A stretch of 64,000 bases of DNA, from positions 98,282 through 162,281 of the forward strand of contig JAICDB010000003.1 in assembly GCA_020063565.1 (NCBI GenBank), read 5' to 3'. Made by a program: the position numbers and the translations under genes. The stretch is from Clostridiales bacterium (GTDB lineage Bacteria; Bacillota; DSM-16504; Desulfitibacterales; JAICDB01). Below, one piece after another: positions 38,267-47,289 of the stretch. The notes under the pieces were generated by a model, which was not told the DNA's origin, ran no database searches, and saw only the letters and a list, made by a program, of their open reading frames with translations. How positions within the stretch are numbered: position 1 is the stretch's first letter; each line of letters begins with the position of its first letter.

Positions 38267-38283
38267 TTAGGCAGGTGTTTGAA

Positions 38284-38796
38284 ATGTTGAATATTTTGGC
38301 TGATATAATATTACTTATTCTTTTAGGTCTGTGCCTTTATACGGATATCAGGGAAGGTAAGATTTATAACAAATTTATATTTCCCGCATTTGTAGCTGCC
38401 CTAATTTTGGCTTTAATGATAGAAGGAATTTCCGGGTTGAAGATTTCCCTTATGGGAGCCGCAACCGGACTAGCTGTTATGATTCTTCCTTATTTTTTAG
38501 GCGGAATGGGCGCCGGAGATGTGAAGCTGCTCATGGTTATCGGGGCGTTAAAGGGAGCGGAGTTTACCTTTCAGGCAGCACTGGCAACATTTATTGTTGG
38601 TGGCGTAATAGCAGCTGCATTCATAACTTACAGGCGCCAGTGGAAGCAGACCCTCTCAAGGTTAAAGGCATTCTTTACTGTTTTACCTGCCTATAAAAAC
38701 GGTAATTATGGCGCCGCTGCCATTGATGGTGACTATTCATTTCCCTACGGAATTGCAATAACTGCAGGCACGCTGATTGTGTTTTTAATGGGGTGA
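38284..38796 (+). CDS. Prepilin peptidase (A24 family, TadV/CpaA type)
   Basis: This 170-residue membrane protein has the two aspartates of A24 peptidases: one in YTDIREGKIYN and one in GGMGAGDVKLL. It lacks the methyltransferase domain of PilD, which is typical for TadV/CpaA. It would process the Flp pilin and TadE/TadG pseudopilins at the membrane. The ATG at 38284 follows GGCAGGTG. It starts right after the internal terminator. Confidence 0.92.
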   Translation: MLNILADIILLILLGLCLYTDIREGKIYNKFIFPAFVAALILALMIEGISGLKISLMGAATGLAVMILPYFLGGMGAGDVKLLMVIGALKGAEFTFQAALATFIVGGVIAAAFITYRRQWKQTLSRLKAFFTVLPAYKNGNYGAAAIDGDYSFPYGIAITAGTLIVFLMG

Positions 38797-38800
38797 TATT

Positions 38801-39181
38801 ATGCTCCGGTTTTTTAGAAGACAAAAGGGTCAGGCACTCGTGGAAATGGCGCTGGTACTTCCTATTTTGATTATGCTCATTTTTGGAATTATAGAATTCG
38901 GAAGAATTTATCATGCACATCTTACACTGACCAGTGCCACCAGAGAAGGGGCACGGCTTGGTGCTGTCGGAGGAGATGTTGATTCAATAGAACAAAGGGT
39001 AAAGGAAAGTGCATTTGGCCTTAATCCTGATTTAATTACAGTAAACATTACAACGGCAGCAAGAGGAAATCCCCTGGAAGTGGAAGCAACATACCCGCTG
39101 GAAATTTATACACCCGTTTTTTCCCAACTCCTCGGAGAAGCATTTCAGGTCAAGGGCAGTACAACTATGAGGGTGGAATAA
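38801..39181 (+). CDS. TadE-family pseudopilin
   Basis: This 126-residue protein starts with RRQKGQALVEMALVLPILIM, the TadE signature with a pseudopilin-like processing glycine region and Glu, and a single N-terminal helix. The remainder is extracytoplasmic. TadE-type pseudopilins are needed for pilus assembly. It lies four bases after the peptidase and one base before TadG. Confidence 0.9.
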   Translation: MLRFFRRQKGQALVEMALVLPILIMLIFGIIEFGRIYHAHLTLTSATREGARLGAVGGDVDSIEQRVKESAFGLNPDLITVNITTAARGNPLEVEATYPLEIYTPVFSQLLGEAFQVKGSTTMRVE

Positions 39182-39182
39182 A

Positions 39183-40103
39183 ATGAAAAAACATTCCTTG
39201 CTGGATGATCAAAAAGGCGCTGTAGCAGTCATCTTAGCTCTATTAATGGCTGCTTTGGCGGGTTTTTCTGCACTGGCGCTTGATTTGGGAGGGGTATATC
39301 TAGAAAAATATGCCTTAAGTAATATAGTTGATTCAGCTGCCCTTGCCGGGGCGCAGGAAATTCCTCAAGACTTTTTAGAGGCAGAAAAAAAAGCAGAAGA
39401 GTATGCTTTATTGAATGGTGCAAAAAGTAAAGAATTAAAAATTACAACTGACTCTACTAACAATACGATAACTGTTCTGGCAGAACGAACAGTACCTTTT
39501 AATTTTGCAAAAATTTTAGGTTTTACTGGTACCAAAGTAAATGCTAAGGCTGTTGCAGGAGTAGGGACAGTGGGGAAGGTTAAAGGAATTGTTCCCTTTG
39601 GAATACAGGAACAGGAACTGGAATTTGGAAAGCTTTATGATTTGAAAGTAGGTGCACCTCCCGCCTTTGGAGCAGGAAATTTTGGGGCACTTGCCCTTGG
39701 AGGGAAAGGCGCTAATCGCTACAGGGACAACATCAAATACGGTTATCAGGAATGGGTTGCAATAGGGGATATTCTTGAAACTGAGAGCGGGAACATGTCC
39801 GGGCCTACCATGCAGGGTGTAAATTACAGGATATCTCAAGAAAACCACTCTCCCTGTACACCTGATAATTTCAGGCGTGATTGTCCCCGCCTGGTAACGG
39901 TACCTGTATATGAGCCACTTGGAAACAAAAATCATATTAAGGAAGTCAGAGTAAAGGGTTTTGCCGCATTTTTAATTAAAGAAGTGGCCGGTCAAGGTAA
40001 TGAAAGTAATGTTAAAGGATATTTTATTGAAACTATAGTTCCGGGGGAAACCAGTGAAACTGCCGGAAATTATGGCTTAAGGGCTGTTAAATTATCACAA
40101 TGA
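39183..40103 (+). CDS. TadG-like pilus protein
   Basis: This 306-residue protein starts with DDQKGAVAVILALLMAALAG, the N-terminal segment of TadG/Flp-type proteins (Pfam Tad, pilus assembly), with the conserved ALALDLGGVYLEK following. The large C-terminal part is predicted to be outside. No von Willebrand A MIDAS motif was evident. It overlaps closely with TadE, suggesting co-translation. Confidence 0.87.
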   Translation: MKKHSLLDDQKGAVAVILALLMAALAGFSALALDLGGVYLEKYALSNIVDSAALAGAQEIPQDFLEAEKKAEEYALLNGAKSKELKITTDSTNNTITVLAERTVPFNFAKILGFTGTKVNAKAVAGVGTVGKVKGIVPFGIQEQELEFGKLYDLKVGAPPAFGAGNFGALALGGKGANRYRDNIKYGYQEWVAIGDILETESGNMSGPTMQGVNYRISQENHSPCTPDNFRRDCPRLVTVPVYEPLGNKNHIKEVRVKGFAAFLIKEVAGQGNESNVKGYFIETIVPGETSETAGNYGLRAVKLSQ

Positions 40104-40125
40104 GGCTAGAAGGGGCGACAAAGCC

Positions 40126-40848
40126 ATGATAAGTAAAAAGTTACTTGCTTTTGCAATCATTCTTAGTTTATTAACAGCAGGTTCCGTATACTACTACCTG
40201 CAGAATTTGGAAGAAAGTTTTGATACAACAGAATATGTAAATGTATTTGCTGCCGTTAAAGATATCCCGCCAGACACTAAAATTGCCAGGGAGATGTTTA
40301 CAGAAAAAAAAGTTCCGGTGGAGTATGCTCATCATAACTCGGTGATAGATATTGTGCAGGTTGAGGGAAAAATTATCAAGGTTCCCCTGGTTGCCGGAGA
40401 GACTCTCTTAAAAAGTCATATAGCCGGAGAAAGAGGGGAAGACGGGCTGGCATATACCGTCCCGGAAGGAAAAAGGGCCATAGCAGTTGCTGTAAATGAG
40501 GTTTCGGCAGTAGCTAACATGGTTTTACCTGGAGACAGGGTGGACATAATTGTCACCTTGGATTTAGAGGAAAAGAAAGCAGATGATTCGGAACAAGGGA
40601 TTACAAAGAACGGTTTTTTACTACAAAACCTGGAAATTCTGGCCGTAGGTTCGCGTATGAAAAGAAGTTCCAATGGTAAGGGAAATGAGATCAGTACCGT
40701 TACTCTGGCTGTCAATCCGGAAGATGCACCGCGCCTGGCATTGGCTTCTGAACGGGGAACCATCAGGATGCTATTGCGTTCACCTGTAGACGATGAGATT
40801 AAAGATTTCGCTCCCGTACGTTTACAAGACTTGCTGGAAAGAAGGTGA
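40126..40848 (+). CDS. CpaB/RcpC-like pilus assembly protein
   Basis: This 240-residue protein has an N-terminal membrane helix (about 8-25), an SAF domain (AAVKDIPPDTKIAREMFTEK) and a RcpC/CpaB C-terminal domain (NMVLPGDRVDIIVTL). In other bacteria CpaB works with the outer secretin; in a Gram-positive lacking secretin it probably acts in the wall or periplasm-like space. It precedes the REC-CpaE gene. Confidence 0.9.
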   Translation: MISKKLLAFAIILSLLTAGSVYYYLQNLEESFDTTEYVNVFAAVKDIPPDTKIAREMFTEKKVPVEYAHHNSVIDIVQVEGKIIKVPLVAGETLLKSHIAGERGEDGLAYTVPEGKRAIAVAVNEVSAVANMVLPGDRVDIIVTLDLEEKKADDSEQGITKNGFLLQNLEILAVGSRMKRSSNGKGNEISTVTLAVNPEDAPRLALASERGTIRMLLRSPVDDEIKDFAPVRLQDLLERR

Positions 40849-40852
40849 AAAG

Positions 40853-42046
40853 ATGCCTATTAAAATCCTCATAGTGGACGATATTGCTGAAACGAGGGAA
40901 AGCGTCAAAAAACTGCTCTCACTTGACGGTGAACTATCTGTGGTAGGAGAAGCTGCAAATGGTGAAGACGCGCTGAAGATGGTTAAAAAGAAGAAACCGG
41001 ATATTGTCTTAATGGACATCAATATGCCGGATATAAATGGCTTGGAGGTAACTGAAAGGATTACGGTTCGCTACCCCGATTCTGCAGTAATAATGATGAC
41101 TGTCCAGGGAGAAATAGAGTACATGAAAAAGGCAATGCTTGCAGGCGCCAGGGACTATATTACAAAGCCCTTTTCTGAGGAAGAGTTGATAGGTGCCATC
41201 AAAAAAGTCTATAGACTGGAACATAGAAAGAAAAATAAAGGCGCTGTTGAACAGGTGGGAAGGGGAGAACCTCAGATTGTAACACTTTTCAGTACGAAAG
41301 GCGGCGTAGGCAAAACTATCCTGGCAGCCAACCTGGCAGTAAGTCTTTATAATATGACCCATAAAAAGATAATACTGGTGGATTTGGATCTGCAGTTTGG
41401 AGACCTGGCTGCTCTGTTAAATATTATGCCGAAGCAAACCATTTCACATCTTGTACAGGAAACGGGAGAGATGGACCTGGAGCTTGTTGAAAGTTATACC
41501 GTTAAGCATACCAGATCAGGAGTTGATTTGCTGGCTGCACCCCTTCGCCCTGAGTATGCCGAGTTAGTTAATTCCCAACACGTAGAAAAGATTTTGAAAA
41601 TTTTAAAACAGTCCTATGATTATATAGTTGTAGATACATCTGCAACCTTTAATGAAATAAACCTTACAACCCTTGATCTTGCCAATCAAATTTTATTGGT
41701 TAAATGCCTTGATTTATTGACTGTAAAAAATGCCAAAATAGCGCTTGAGGTTTTGGAATCATTACAATACAGAGAAAAAGTGCAGCTTATATTTAATAAG
41801 GTTAGCAAAGAGGGCGGCTTAAGGATAGAAGACGTTGAGAGGACTGTGGGTGCAACGGTTTCCCATCAGCTACCTGTAGAAGATAAAGTGGTATTAAATT
41901 CCGTAAACAAAGGTATTCCATTCGTCCTATCAAATCCCACTGCCAGAATATCCCAGGGGGTTGAACAATTATCCTGGACAGTAATTAAAAAAGGTAAAAA
42001 AGGCCAGGAGAAGAAAGGTTTCCTGAAAAAAATATTACACCGCTAA
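40853..42046 (+). CDS. CpaE/TadZ: receiver domain fused to MinD-like ATPase
   Basis: This 397-residue protein joins an N-terminal response-regulator receiver domain (Asp55 in IVLMDINMPD, residues 1-125) to a MinD/ParA-type ATPase (KGGVGKT near residue 149). TadZ/CpaE proteins place the pilus machinery at the pole. The receiver domain keeps the phosphorylatable Asp, unlike many TadZ proteins with a degenerate receiver, so phospho-control is possible. The ATG at 40853 follows AGAAGGTG. Confidence 0.9.
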   Translation: MPIKILIVDDIAETRESVKKLLSLDGELSVVGEAANGEDALKMVKKKKPDIVLMDINMPDINGLEVTERITVRYPDSAVIMMTVQGEIEYMKKAMLAGARDYITKPFSEEELIGAIKKVYRLEHRKKNKGAVEQVGRGEPQIVTLFSTKGGVGKTILAANLAVSLYNMTHKKIILVDLDLQFGDLAALLNIMPKQTISHLVQETGEMDLELVESYTVKHTRSGVDLLAAPLRPEYAELVNSQHVEKILKILKQSYDYIVVDTSATFNEINLTTLDLANQILLVKCLDLLTVKNAKIALEVLESLQYREKVQLIFNKVSKEGGLRIEDVERTVGATVSHQLPVEDKVVLNSVNKGIPFVLSNPTARISQGVEQLSWTVIKKGKKGQEKKGFLKKILHR

Positions 42047-42058
42047 AGGGGTGATTGG

Positions 42059-43426
42059 ATGTCCCTTTTACAAAGACTTGAGCAGCAGGATGTTAAGAAA
42101 GGTACCGTAGAAAGGAAAAAAAGTTTTCTGGAGCAAACCGGCCCGGACCCCTATGTGGAATTGAAAATTAAGTTACACCAAAAAGTTATTGAGGAAATAG
42201 AAAAATTAGACCCTAAAGAAATGGAAGGAGATAATGCTTCCGGTGAAGTTAAGAGGATTACGATGGAACTTCTGGAGCAAGAGGGAAGTTATATTCCGCG
42301 GAGTGAAAAGCACCGGATAGTAAGGGAAATTATAGATGAGGTTATCGGATACGGGCCCATTACCCGCCTCATTGATGATCCAACAGTTACTGAGATTATG
42401 GTTAACGGTCCTTCGCAAGTTTATGTGGAAAGGAACGGCAGACTTGAAATTACTCAGATTAAGTTTAGAGATGATGAACATGTCCTGCAGATTATTGAAA
42501 AAATTGTTTCTCCCCTTGGCAGGCGAATAGATGAAAGTATGCCGATGGTTGATGCCAGGCTTCCCGACGGATCGAGGGTCAATGCGGTTATACCTCCTGT
42601 GTCCTTAAACGGACCTGCTCTCACCATCAGGAAATTTTCTAAAGATCCCTTTAAAATTTCGGATTTAATTCGTTTTGGCACACTTACCCCGGAAATGGCA
42701 AGGTTTTTGGAGGCCTGCGTGCGTGCCAAAATAAATATAGTTGTTTCAGGAGGAACAGGCTCAGGTAAAACTACTTTCCTGAACTGTCTTTCAGCTTATA
42801 TACCGAAAGAAGAAAGAATCATTACAATTGAAGATGCTGCTGAACTCCAGTTACCCCAGCCCCATGTTTTAACACTGGAGACAAGGCCGGCGAACATTGA
42901 AGGAAAAGGTGAAATTACCATGCGGGATCTTGTTAAAAACTCCCTGCGAATGAGGCCTAACAGAATTGTAGTTGGAGAGGTAAGGGGCGGTGAGGCATTG
43001 GATATGTTGCAGGCAATGAATACGGGTCATGACGGTTCCCTCACAACGGGACACGCGAATTCCCCGAGAGATATGCTCTCCAGGCTGGAAACCATGGTTT
43101 TGATGGCGGGGATGGAACTACCCATTCGAGCCATTAGGGAGCAAATAGTTTCAGCAATTGATCTGATAGTACAAACTTCAAGATTTAAGGACGGTACGAG
43201 AAAAGTTACTCATATTACAGAGGTGCAGGGCCTTGAAGGTGACACCCCGGTCTTGCAGGATATTTTTCTCTATAACAGTGAAGGTTTTGATAATCAGGGC
43301 AGGGTAAAAGGTACCCACATGGCTACCGGGATCAGACCTAAATTTTTAGACAAGCTTAAAGGATCCGGAATCAGTCTATCCGATGATATTTTTCAGCCTT
43401 TTAAGAGCTTTGGATTAGGGGGTTAA
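42059..43426 (+). CDS. CpaF/TadA-type secretion ATPase
   Basis: This 455-residue protein is the hexameric motor of the Tad system. It has Walker A GGTGSGKTT at residues 231-239, the Asp box ITIEDAAELQL, Walker B MRPNRIVVGEVRGGEALDML and the His box GHDGSLTTGHAN. The N-terminal coiled region (about 20-110) is typical of CpaF. It powers pilus extension at the cytoplasmic membrane. Confidence 0.95.
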   Translation: MSLLQRLEQQDVKKGTVERKKSFLEQTGPDPYVELKIKLHQKVIEEIEKLDPKEMEGDNASGEVKRITMELLEQEGSYIPRSEKHRIVREIIDEVIGYGPITRLIDDPTVTEIMVNGPSQVYVERNGRLEITQIKFRDDEHVLQIIEKIVSPLGRRIDESMPMVDARLPDGSRVNAVIPPVSLNGPALTIRKFSKDPFKISDLIRFGTLTPEMARFLEACVRAKINIVVSGGTGSGKTTFLNCLSAYIPKEERIITIEDAAELQLPQPHVLTLETRPANIEGKGEITMRDLVKNSLRMRPNRIVVGEVRGGEALDMLQAMNTGHDGSLTTGHANSPRDMLSRLETMVLMAGMELPIRAIREQIVSAIDLIVQTSRFKDGTRKVTHITEVQGLEGDTPVLQDIFLYNSEGFDNQGRVKGTHMATGIRPKFLDKLKGSGISLSDDIFQPFKSFGLGG

Positions 43427-43430
43427 AGAT

Positions 43431-44378
43431 TTGCTGGCGATAATTATAGCTGTTCTTGCAGCTGCTACATGCTTAACCATTATTCTTATTATCCATCACT
43501 TACTAACCATAGAAAGAAGATATTTAAACTGGAGAATGCAGCAATTTGTCAGACAAAATGAAAAGAATGAGAGAATTAAGATCAGCTGGAAGGAACTACT
43601 GACCTGGGCAAGTAAAGTATTTGAGACAAGGGGAGCTGCAAAAAAATTTGAAAAGGACCTCATTAAGGCAGGGATACCTTTAAAAGGAGAGGAATTTTTA
43701 ACATTAAATATCTTAGCCGGTTTAGCATCAGGGGTTATTATGTTTCTTGCCAGTCAAGACATTTTAAAGACAATACCTTTTGCAATCTTAGGATTTTTAT
43801 TACCTCGCATTCTTTTAAACGCTAGGATAAAAAAGAGAGTAAAAAGATTGGAAAATCAAATTGGAGATGCCTTAACCGTCATGGCAAATTCAATGCGAGC
43901 AGGTTTTAGTTTTTTGCAAGCAATGGAAACAATAAGCAAAGAAATGCCTGACCCAATTGCAGGTGAGTTTAAAAAAACACTGCGAGAAATAAGTTTAGGT
44001 ACCCCTACTCAAAAAGCAATGCTGGCCATGAGTGAAAGAATAGGAAGTGAAGACTTGGATTTGGTGATTACGGCGATACTTATTCAAAGACAGGTTGGAG
44101 GAAACCTTGCCGAGGTTCTGGATAAAATTTCCGAAACAATCAGGGAAAGACTGAGGATCAAAGCTGAAATAAAGACCCTTACAGCTCAGGGAAGAATATC
44201 AGGGATAGTTATCGGGAGCATGCCTTCCGTATTGGGAGTCGTTCTTTTTGTAATAAATGCTGACTATATCATGACCTTATTTACACATAATATAGGGATA
44301 ATGCTGGTAGTTGCAGGTGTTATCTCGCAAATCATAGGATTTATTTTAATCCGCAAAGTAATTCAAATAGAAGTGTAA
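43431..44378 (+). CDS. TadB-like inner membrane protein (type II secretion F domain)
   Basis: This 315-residue membrane protein has a T2SS-F domain (ANSMRAGFSFLQAMETISKE and IQRQVGGNLAEVLDKI). A hydrophobic N-terminal helix and three or more further helices are visible. With TadC it forms the membrane platform on which CpaF acts. The TTG start is 4 bases after cpaF. The following gene starts two bases after its stop. Confidence 0.93.
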   Translation: MLAIIIAVLAAATCLTIILIIHHLLTIERRYLNWRMQQFVRQNEKNERIKISWKELLTWASKVFETRGAAKKFEKDLIKAGIPLKGEEFLTLNILAGLASGVIMFLASQDILKTIPFAILGFLLPRILLNARIKKRVKRLENQIGDALTVMANSMRAGFSFLQAMETISKEMPDPIAGEFKKTLREISLGTPTQKAMLAMSERIGSEDLDLVITAILIQRQVGGNLAEVLDKISETIRERLRIKAEIKTLTAQGRISGIVIGSMPSVLGVVLFVINADYIMTLFTHNIGIMLVVAGVISQIIGFILIRKVIQIEV

Positions 44379-44389
44379 GGGTGAAAGAC

Positions 44390-45307
44390 ATGAAATTTTT
44401 ATTATTTTTTCTTGTCTTTGCAACTACTTTAATTTTACTGGTTTGTTTATGGCAAATAGTAACAAGCAACCGCCGTAAAATTACGGAACGCTTAAATTTA
44501 CTTTCCCGGGATGAGAAACAAGAAGATAATGATGAACTCAGTAAGCCCTTAAAAGAAAGGGTTTTAGAGCCATTTTTGGATAAACTTTCTCAATATTTAT
44601 CCCGGCTAATGCCGAAAACACAAAGACAAACTTTAAGAAATAAGCTTGCTCTGGCCGGAAATCCATTAAATTTAAAGGCCCATGAATTCATGGCGCTGCA
44701 ATATGCTGCTGCAATTTTTTTCTCCATAATTTCTGGAGTGATTATTTGGCTTCGGGGAATGGAAACTAAAATTGTATTAATATTGATTTTAGCAGGTTTT
44801 GCCGGATTTAAACTACCTGTAGTATTTTTAAAAATAAAATCACAAAAAAGGCAAAAACAAATTGCTCGTGAGCTGCCCAATATCATCGATCTCTTAACGG
44901 TAAGCATGGAAGCCGGTCTCGGTTTTGATGCTGCCCTGGCAAAGGTTACAGTTAAGGCAAAGGGTATTTTATCCGATGAATTTAGAAAAGTTTTACATGA
45001 AATTAAGATGGGTAAGTCTCGCAGGGAAGCGCTGAAAGATCTTGTTAAACGCACCGAAGCCGAAGAACTGTCAAATTTTATTAGTGCTGTCCTCCAGGCG
45101 GATGGTCTCGGTGTAAGCATGACACAGATTCTTAGAATTCAATCGGAACAAATGCGCAGGAAGAGACGGCAAAGGGCAGAGGAGGAAGCAATGAAAGCTC
45201 CCATTAAAATGCTGTTCCCCATGGTATTCTTTATCTTTCCTTGTATCTTCATTGTTCTGCTCGGGCCGGCGATAATTAAAATTTTTACACAACTTTTTGC
45301 AAATTAA
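44390..45307 (+). CDS. TadC-like inner membrane protein (type II secretion F domain)
   Basis: This 305-residue protein has the second T2SS-F domain (SMEAGLGFDAALAKV, GVSMTQILRIQSEQM) and several membrane helices. It is the companion of TadB. The ATG at 44390 is preferred over the GTG at 44381 because AAGGGTGA precedes it. The machinery genes end here. Confidence 0.93.
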   Translation: MKFLLFFLVFATTLILLVCLWQIVTSNRRKITERLNLLSRDEKQEDNDELSKPLKERVLEPFLDKLSQYLSRLMPKTQRQTLRNKLALAGNPLNLKAHEFMALQYAAAIFFSIISGVIIWLRGMETKIVLILILAGFAGFKLPVVFLKIKSQKRQKQIARELPNIIDLLTVSMEAGLGFDAALAKVTVKAKGILSDEFRKVLHEIKMGKSRREALKDLVKRTEAEELSNFISAVLQADGLGVSMTQILRIQSEQMRRKRRQRAEEEAMKAPIKMLFPMVFFIFPCIFIVLLGPAIIKIFTQLFAN

Positions 45308-45336
45308 TCTTATTTTATTGATACGGGTGATTATAT

Positions 45337-45687
45337 ATGAAATTGATAAACTACACTAGTAATACGGTCCTTGCCTCAAAGGTGGAATTTGCAGATAATT
45401 TTTTGAGCAGACTAAAAGGCTTAATGGGGAAAAATGAAATGTTGCGGGGCGAATGTCTTATAATAACTCCTTGCAACAGTATCCACACCTGCTTTATGAA
45501 GTTTCCTATTGATGCAATTTTTTTAGATAAAAACTGGCAGGTTGTCAAGGTGGTAAAATATCTCAGACCATGGAAATTTGTTGCCCCTGTCAGAAATTCG
45601 CAGATTGTTGTAGAATTTCTTGGAGGAACATTAAAAGGCCGGGAATTTAGGGTAGAGGAAGGAGATAACCTGAGGCTGACGACTTGA
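45337..45687 (+). CDS. DUF192 protein
   Basis: This 116-residue protein has the DUF192 signature (RLKGLMG, IHTCFMKFPIDAIFLD). It has no signal peptide. The family is of unknown function; genes for it often follow Tad loci in Clostridia and in other phyla. It lies 29 bases after TadC. The conserved His-Thr and Met-x-x-x-x-Asp positions are intact. Confidence 0.9.
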   Translation: MKLINYTSNTVLASKVEFADNFLSRLKGLMGKNEMLRGECLIITPCNSIHTCFMKFPIDAIFLDKNWQVVKVVKYLRPWKFVAPVRNSQIVVEFLGGTLKGREFRVEEGDNLRLTT

Positions 45688-45711
45688 TTGTTTTCAAAAA
45701 GACGTTATAAT
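45684..45711 (+). promoter_or_regulatory. Candidate promoter for tRNA-Arg
   Basis: TTGATT at 45684-45689 and TATAAT at 45706-45711 are spaced by 16 bases and lie 20 bases before tRNA-Arg. The -35 box overlaps the end of the DUF192 gene. Confidence 0.65.
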
Positions 45712-45730
45712 ATTATTATGAGCAAAGTTT

Positions 45731-45807
45731 GTGCCTGTAGCTCAGCTGGACAGAGCACCGGACTTCGGATCCGGGTGTCGTGGGTTCGAATCCTACCAGG
45801 CACGCCA
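45731..45807 (+). tRNA. tRNA-Arg (anticodon TCG)
   Basis: A 77-base cloverleaf with acceptor gtgcctg/caggcac, anticodon loop cttcgga within ccgga/tccgg, T arm ggttcgaatcc and encoded CCA. It lies near the border between the core genome and the degraded accessory region, but no second copy of its 3' end was found in the window. Confidence 0.95.
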
Positions 45808-45982
45808 CTTACCGTTCATTTCTTTTATCCGAATGCAAAATGTTTTGGAGCAGCACAGGATACAAAATTAGTATAATACATATATACTTCAGTATATATG
45901 GTTGGTGCAAAATTTATATAAGTGAATTTGCATTGTTTAAGTAAATATGTTATAATTATTTGTGCACTTAAAAAAAGAATAT

Positions 45983-46425
45983 TGCATTTGAGCAAACCGG
46001 ATGGTCGCGTGCCTTATGGCATGAGGAAAGTCCGAGCTCCGTAGGGCAGGGTGCTGGATAACGTCCAGTGGAGGTGACTCTAAGGAAAGTGCCACAGAAA
46101 CAAACCGCCCGGCACTTAGCTTACCATTCAAAACGTAAATAGTAAGTTTAACTTTCTTAATTATTAAGTAGTAATAACTTACTATTACAACCTTGCGTGG
46201 TAAGCTAAGTGCCGGGTAAGGGTGGAAAGGTGAGGTAAGAGCTCACCAGCAGCCTTGGTGACTTGGCTGGCTCGGTAAACCCCACCTGGAGCAAGACCGT
46301 ATAGGGGAACAGATGGAGTGGCCCGCTCCGTTCCCGGGTAAGGTCGCATGAGCTTACTGGCAACAGTAAGCCAAGATAGATGACCATTCACGACAGAACT
46401 CGGCTTACAGGTTTGCTCGAATGCG
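45983..46425 (+). ncRNA. rnpB: RNase P RNA (M1-like, bacterial class A) with extended P12
   Basis: The conserved core is present: gaggaaagtccgagctcc (CR-I region), acagaaa, ggtaaacccc and the 3' part agatagatga...acagaactcggcttacagg. The P1 helix is formed by gcatttgagcaaacc and ggtttgctcgaatgc. Hallmarks of class A, such as P6-like and P13/P14 segments, fit; exact class needs a covariance search. P12 is unusually long (see 46108-46216). RNase P RNA matures tRNA 5' ends. Confidence 0.95.
46108..46216 (+). other. Extended P12 helix of RNase P RNA
   Basis: A perfect 18-bp stem pairs 46108-46125 with 46199-46216. Further out an 11-bp perfect stem (aatagtaagtt 46138-46148, aacttactatt 46176-46186) continues the arm, capped by an AT-rich loop. 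The AT-rich distal part contrasts with the GC-rich core. Confidence 0.85.
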
Positions 46426-46433
46426 TTTTATGC

Positions 46434-46475
46434 AAGGTTGTGAATATTCATGTATATTTACAACCTTTTTATTTT
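46434..46475 (+). terminator. Intrinsic terminator after rnpB
   Basis: An 8-bp stem (aaggttgt 46434-46441, acaacctt 46460-46467), extended by aatat/atatt inside, leads into tttttatttt. Confidence 0.85.
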
Positions 46476-46699
46476 GCCTAACTCTTCTTAAAAAATCACG
46501 TATAAAGGAGTTAGCAACCGATTTCTGTAACCAGCTTGAGTATTCACTTTTTTAAAGGTAATTTTATCAAAGGCAGCTCAAGAAATTTATTCTAGAATTA
46601 TAAAAAAATTACTACTCGGTAACAATGTGTCATTTTGTTTAATTAGCCGTAATTGGGTACATTTTTGGGTTTGGTTGTTGGTTTAAATTATGTCAATAA
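46476..46699. other. AT-rich spacer without recognisable genes
   Basis: No open frame, RNA gene or repeat was recognised in these ~220 bases. They mark the start of the decayed region: the first coding remnant (GPAEFSGPSLAEVLELAGG) begins soon after. Confidence 0.6.
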
Positions 46700-46718
46700 T
46701 AAATTTTTAAAAAAAGTG

Positions 46719-47266
46719 TTAAAAAAATCCACGGGAACTATTATGGGACCTGCTGAGTTTAGCGGTCCGTCGCTAGCAGAAGTACTCGAGCTTGCCGGAG
46801 GAATTACCCCATGACTTTATCTTATGACCAGGCAAGCGGAAAAATTATGACCTACACTGAAAATGGAGAACCTTTGCGTATCGATACATTACAAGTTATC
46901 CTGGCGACCCTATCCTCAGATGAAAAATTAAGTGAAGGTTTACCCAGAATAGTTTTTATAGGGGATAATACCCCCTTAACAGATGGGCATTTCTGGGTAA
47001 AAAGTGTGGCCCAAATAAAGATTGTTCCGGCTGTGTCTGAATGGAAACTAAAGCTGAGCGGTATTGAAGAGGCAGAAATCGATCGCTCCACGTTTGAAAG
47101 TGCCGCAACCTGTCCTGACACCCCGCATCCCGGTCAAAAATATGAGTTAACAGACAAAAAAGGTAATAAAGTGACCTATGAGGGTATTCCCCTGTGGGTT
47201 TTAGTTTCAACTGTTACAAGGGCTGGAAAAAAAGCAGGAAGAAAATTTATATTTCAAGACAAATAA
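46719..47266 (+). pseudogene. Molybdopterin-binding-fold (sulfite-oxidase-like) protein remnant
   Basis: Two frames together encode one protein fragment. The first (to the TGA at 46812) reads GPAEFSGPSLAEVLELAGGI and the second (from 46811) continues MTLSYDQASGKIM through EWKLKLSGIEEAEIDRSTFE and ends soon after IPLWVLVSTV. The junction needs a frame change and a small deletion, and neither a true start nor a signal peptide is present. The C-terminus is also cut and replaced by TRAGKKAGRKFIF. Similar proteins occur beside ECF transporter genes in Clostridia; the family call is from memory of the fold's motifs and is moderate. Confidence 0.6.
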
Positions 47267-47289
47267 TATTTATTGTGAAAAGCCTTTAC

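Noticed and set aside
46185..46391. Two - strand ORFs of 60-68 residues
   Set aside because: They lie inside the RNase P RNA and have no ribosome site or family features.
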